A program made the position numbers and the translations under genes. From Entomomonas sp. E2T0 (GTDB lineage: Bacteria; Pseudomonadota; Gammaproteobacteria; Pseudomonadales; Pseudomonadaceae): a DNA stretch of 64,000 nt. Shown piece after piece: positions 61,410 to 64,000 of the stretch; positions within the stretch are counted from its first letter, which is position 1, and the number at the start of each line of letters is the position of its first letter. The notes below the pieces were generated by a model. The model had not been told where the DNA came from and did no database searches. It saw only the letters and a program-made list of their open reading frames with translations. The stretch is from assembly GCF_025985425.1 (NCBI RefSeq), contig NZ_CP094972.1, positions 2,170,001-2,234,000 on the forward strand, in the 5' to 3' direction.

Positions 61410-62030
61410 TTATTTTGCTCCTGTGGGGTCTTTCTTTACTTCAGGAGCTTTAACAGCTTGGGTTACTTTTGGTGAGGCTATTTGAGTGAGTTGATAATCA
61501 TCCCTTACAGTAAAGCAAACACGTCTATTTACTTCATCTATCTGAACCTTATAGGCAGGTCCTGCAAGGATTTGTAAGGCATTTCTAAGGGTAATAGGAC
61601 CTAACTTATAATGTGCAGCAGGTAAGGAACGTGTATAGAGAATACGCACCTCTTTACTGGTAGTGATAGGGCACAGATCATATCCTGATCGGGTCATCAC
61701 ATAACTCATCGCATCTTTAACCGTTGGATTATTGACATTACTTGGTATGTTAGTCGTGATAATCTGAGCCATTAAATCCTGTTGTTCAGCCGTTGGCTTG
61801 GCTGTGGTGAGATTATATCGACCATAGCGAATAACAGGTTCTGGAGTGGGCTGTGCACCTTCAGGGTAGAGATCAGGGGTTAATGCTTCAGGGTTACGAT
61901 TACTGCTTGAATTATGATTGATAATCGTTGCTTCATGTTGAACGGCTGAAGAAGGTGCTTTTTTAGACGTAGTAGAAGTACATCCAAATAGGGTAAGAGA
62001 AGATAATAAAACGAATAATATTTTTTGCAT
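61410..62030 (-). CDS. pilL: PilL N-terminal family lipoprotein (TIGR03748)
   Basis: A 206-residue lipoprotein: lipobox LTLFGC near residue 17, then PVIRYGRYNLTTAKPTAEQQDLM and VKDAMSYVMTRSGYDLC, matching the PFGI-1 class PilL2/TIGR03748 family, with a secretin N0-like C-terminal fold (LGPITLRNALQILAGPAYKVQID). First gene of the 62.0-55.7 kb operon; the 29-bp transfer palindrome is 65 nt upstream. RBS: GGAGC before the ATG. Confidence 0.88.
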   Translation of the reverse strand: MQKILFVLLSSLTLFGCTSTTSKKAPSSAVQHEATIINHNSSSNRNPEALTPDLYPEGAQPTPEPVIRYGRYNLTTAKPTAEQQDLMAQIITTNIPSNVNNPTVKDAMSYVMTRSGYDLCPITTSKEVRILYTRSLPAAHYKLGPITLRNALQILAGPAYKVQIDEVNRRVCFTVRDDYQLTQIASPKVTQAVKAPEVKKDPTGAK

Positions 62031-62095
62031 TAAGTTAGCTCCATGTGAAAAACCATTAAGCTAACTGTTACATAGGAACAATACTTTTAAAGCAG

Positions 62096-62124
62096 CTAAA
62101 TAAAAATTGGTCGTTTTTATTTAG
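62096..62124 (-). promoter_or_regulatory. 29-bp transfer-gene palindrome (pilL operon copy)
   Basis: CTAAATAAAAA, 7-nt centre TTGGTCG, TTTTTATTTAG: perfect 11-bp arms, one base different from the 53.7-kb copy over 29 positions. It ends 65 nt from the pilL start codon. Confidence 0.8.
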
Positions 62125-64000
62125 CTAAGTGTGCAATTCTTTTGTTAATCCATTGAGCTATTCTTTTGGATAGTTCATGATGAACGTGTTCTATATTTTT
62201 TATTTTATATCTTTCATCAGGCCAATAAGAGTTAACTTCTAATCTATTGCTTTGCATCTGTTTTAGAAACCAATTAAAGGCTTCTTGTGCTTTTTGTGGG
62301 GGCTGCTTGTTATCATAACCACGAAATTGCCAACATTTAATAATGACTTTAAAGCTTTTTTTTCTAATATCTGTTTCTAAACACATTTCAGCAGTGGCTA
62401 ATGAGAGACCATTATCTTGTATAGATAAAATTCTTGACTCACCTGAGAAGGTTTCATAATAGTAACCATCTACACAATGAGAAAGATTATTAGCTTCTTC
62501 TTTTAGTTCAAAAGGTGTTAATAGCTCTTTAATTATTAATCCATTGGGTGTTTTAATATTGTTTGAGACTAACATACCTACCCATTGAGTATTTTTACTC
62601 ATGGTTTCATGATTAGCTAATAGCTCATCTCTTATAGTGACTGATATATCATGGTATTCATTAATTATATTTTTAATTTGTGATAAGGTAGCATGATGTT
62701 TAATGAATGAGAGAAGCTTATTACATCTATTTGGATAATCCCCATGATTGGTGATTTTAGAGAGTATTTCAGATAGATCTGCTTTAATACCATTATACTC
62801 AGCAATTCTTTCTTTTGAGAAGGGCTGTTTTATCCCTTTCAATAAAACAGACCAGTTTTTTATTTCATAGTGTTCAAAAAAGCTATAAACAGTTTTCCAA
62901 GTATCCCACTCATTTTTATTTTTTGGGGTTAAATTATTAAGAGTAACACCTGTAAATAGCCAAGACCATTGCTCATCATTATATAAAAAGTTTAACGCAC
63001 TTCCAAAGTCATATATCCTAACTTTACCAATTGCTTTAATTGATTTTAAAGAACTTGCAAAAAGCATTGCTAATACTTCATTTAGTGGGAGACCTGTATC
63101 AACAGTGGTTGAAATAATATTATAAACATAGTCTTTAATACTGCCGACTACATGATATCTTTCATGAAGTGGGTATTTTTTACTTATATGCTTGCCTCTA
63201 ACAATTTTTGGTTTTGGAATAGCCTCTATTTCAGACCAAGGAAGGAGTGTTTTTTTATTTGATACCAAAAAATACAACCCTAATGAATACATGTATTCAG
63301 GATATCCCTCATTACAAAGAAGGCTATAACTAATTAAAAGGGGTTGGGCTTTTAATGCTTGGCATCTGTATAGAGAGTTACCTGATGCTAACCAATTATA
63401 TAGTCGATAATCTGGGCAACGTACCCCTCTAATGAGTTTTAATATTTGTTGGTCTAATAGTGCGTTAAACGATTTTAATTGAGCGCCTAATAAAGAGATA
63501 TAGTATTTTTGTTTACCCAAGACAAACCTTCTAAAATGAGCTATATAGAGGTTAGCACGTGGGATTTCTGATAAATTAACTGTTTGAGCATTATGCTGCT
63601 CATGTACATAAGGGAAATATTTCTTAGCTAGCTTACTAAATACTTGCTCAGCGATATTTTTAGTAAATAAATAAGAGTCTGAACTAAAACTTGTTGCAAA
63701 TAAGAGGATATCTTTTGTAGTACCATTTTTCAGTATTAAATCTCGATATTTAGTAGCCAGTCTACGATTAATATATTGAGCCTTAGAGAATGGATTGTTA
63801 TGGTTATATATTTTACTGTTACAATCCGTATGATACCAGACAAGCTTTCCATCAAAGTACAAATAATGATTATAAAATCTTGCAACTACCTCATGCTCAT
63901 TAATTTGAAAGATCCAAAATAAGCGTTGATTAGTTATTCTCAGATAATCTATTAGAAATTTTTTTTGAAAGAGATCAATGTGTTCAGTTAGTTTAATAAA
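62117..64000 (-). CDS. PcfJ-like protein (5' end outside window)
   Basis: At least 628 residues; the frame is open to the right edge with no Met, so the start lies beyond. TTG 63862 is only an internal codon. The C-terminal part has LSHCVDGYYYETFSGESRILSI, LATAEMCLET and QFRGYDNKQPPQKAQEAFNWF, the pattern of PcfJ proteins (named from the Enterococcus conjugative plasmid pCF10; role unknown). The palindrome before pilL overlaps its last few codons (62117-62124), so its 3' end and the pilL promoter coincide. Confidence 0.75.
   Translation of the reverse strand, partial: FIKLTEHIDLFQKKFLIDYLRITNQRLFWIFQINEHEVVARFYNHYLYFDGKLVWYHTDCNSKIYNHNNPFSKAQYINRRLATKYRDLILKNGTTKDILLFATSFSSDSYLFTKNIAEQVFSKLAKKYFPYVHEQHNAQTVNLSEIPRANLYIAHFRRFVLGKQKYYISLLGAQLKSFNALLDQQILKLIRGVRCPDYRLYNWLASGNSLYRCQALKAQPLLISYSLLCNEGYPEYMYSLGLYFLVSNKKTLLPWSEIEAIPKPKIVRGKHISKKYPLHERYHVVGSIKDYVYNIISTTVDTGLPLNEVLAMLFASSLKSIKAIGKVRIYDFGSALNFLYNDEQWSWLFTGVTLNNLTPKNKNEWDTWKTVYSFFEHYEIKNWSVLLKGIKQPFSKERIAEYNGIKADLSEILSKITNHGDYPNRCNKLLSFIKHHATLSQIKNIINEYHDISVTIRDELLANHETMSKNTQWVGMLVSNNIKTPNGLIIKELLTPFELKEEANNLSHCVDGYYYETFSGESRILSIQDNGLSLATAEMCLETDIRKKSFKVIIKCWQFRGYDNKQPPQKAQEAFNWFLKQMQSNRLEVNSYWPDERYKIKNIEHVHHELSKRIAQWINKRIAHLAK

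Overview
The window reads as a low-GC gammaproteobacterial chromosome carrying a large integrative and conjugative element (ICE). The chromosomal flank (1-7.9 kb) holds cysZ (partial), a WaaP/InaA-type kinase-like gene, a NADAR gene, xseB-ispA, a LysR regulator, the trpF / accD-folC-dedD block in the order known from Pseudomonas, and a tRNA-Asn/Pro/Lys operon. Pseudomonas-like gene order with strongly AT-rich codon use suggests a low-GC relative of Pseudomonadaceae (Entomomonas-like). That placement is inference from gene order and protein resemblance only.

From about 7.9 kb to the window end the sequence is an ICE of the PFGI-1/pKLC102/ICEclc type (GI-type or MPF_G type IV secretion). Its integrase lies next to the tRNA operon, followed by a MobH relaxase. 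Next come a restriction-modification-like cassette (HTH-like gene, GHKL ATPase fused to a PD-(D/E)XK nuclease, C5 methyltransferase), a plus-strand T4SS block (PFL_4709/4710/4711 families, TraG-N), a plus-strand ICE maintenance/accessory block (22-33.8 kb), a minus-strand type VI secretion cargo island (33.8-46 kb: immunity, LysM-VasX-like effector, DUF4123 adaptor, VgrG, nuclease, orphan genes, a vgrG remnant, HU), and two minus-strand T4SS blocks (46-53.6 kb and 55.7-62 kb) including the TraC ATPase and TraD coupling protein. Between these two blocks a plus-strand two-gene cassette encodes a CHAT/caspase-like protease and a membrane protein. A PcfJ-like gene runs off the right edge. The distal att site and the replication/partition end are outside the window.

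The most striking features are regulatory. (1) At least 13 short leaders, nearly one per transcription segment of the 22-33 kb block, each have a first hairpin and a competing second helix made by the hairpin's 5' arm/loop and a downstream sequence, often followed by a U-tract. The primary sequences differ but the pairings are kept, so this looks like a reiterated attenuator or pseudoknot family. (2) Two paralogous promoter-plus-structured-RNA segments (about 240 bp) with compensatory base changes stand at the head of that block, at 21.8 and 23.9 kb. (3) A 29-bp near-palindrome precedes the relaxase gene and all three T4SS operons; in the T4SS operons it sits 65-70 nt before the first start codon. 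(4) AGT-centred palindromes recur around the accessory block. Together these suggest a coordinated regulatory circuit for transfer and maintenance genes.

Candidate undescribed systems are the CHAT-protease/membrane-protein pair, the reiterated RNA-leader system with its small diverging paralog families, and the T6SS cargo riding on a conjugative element.
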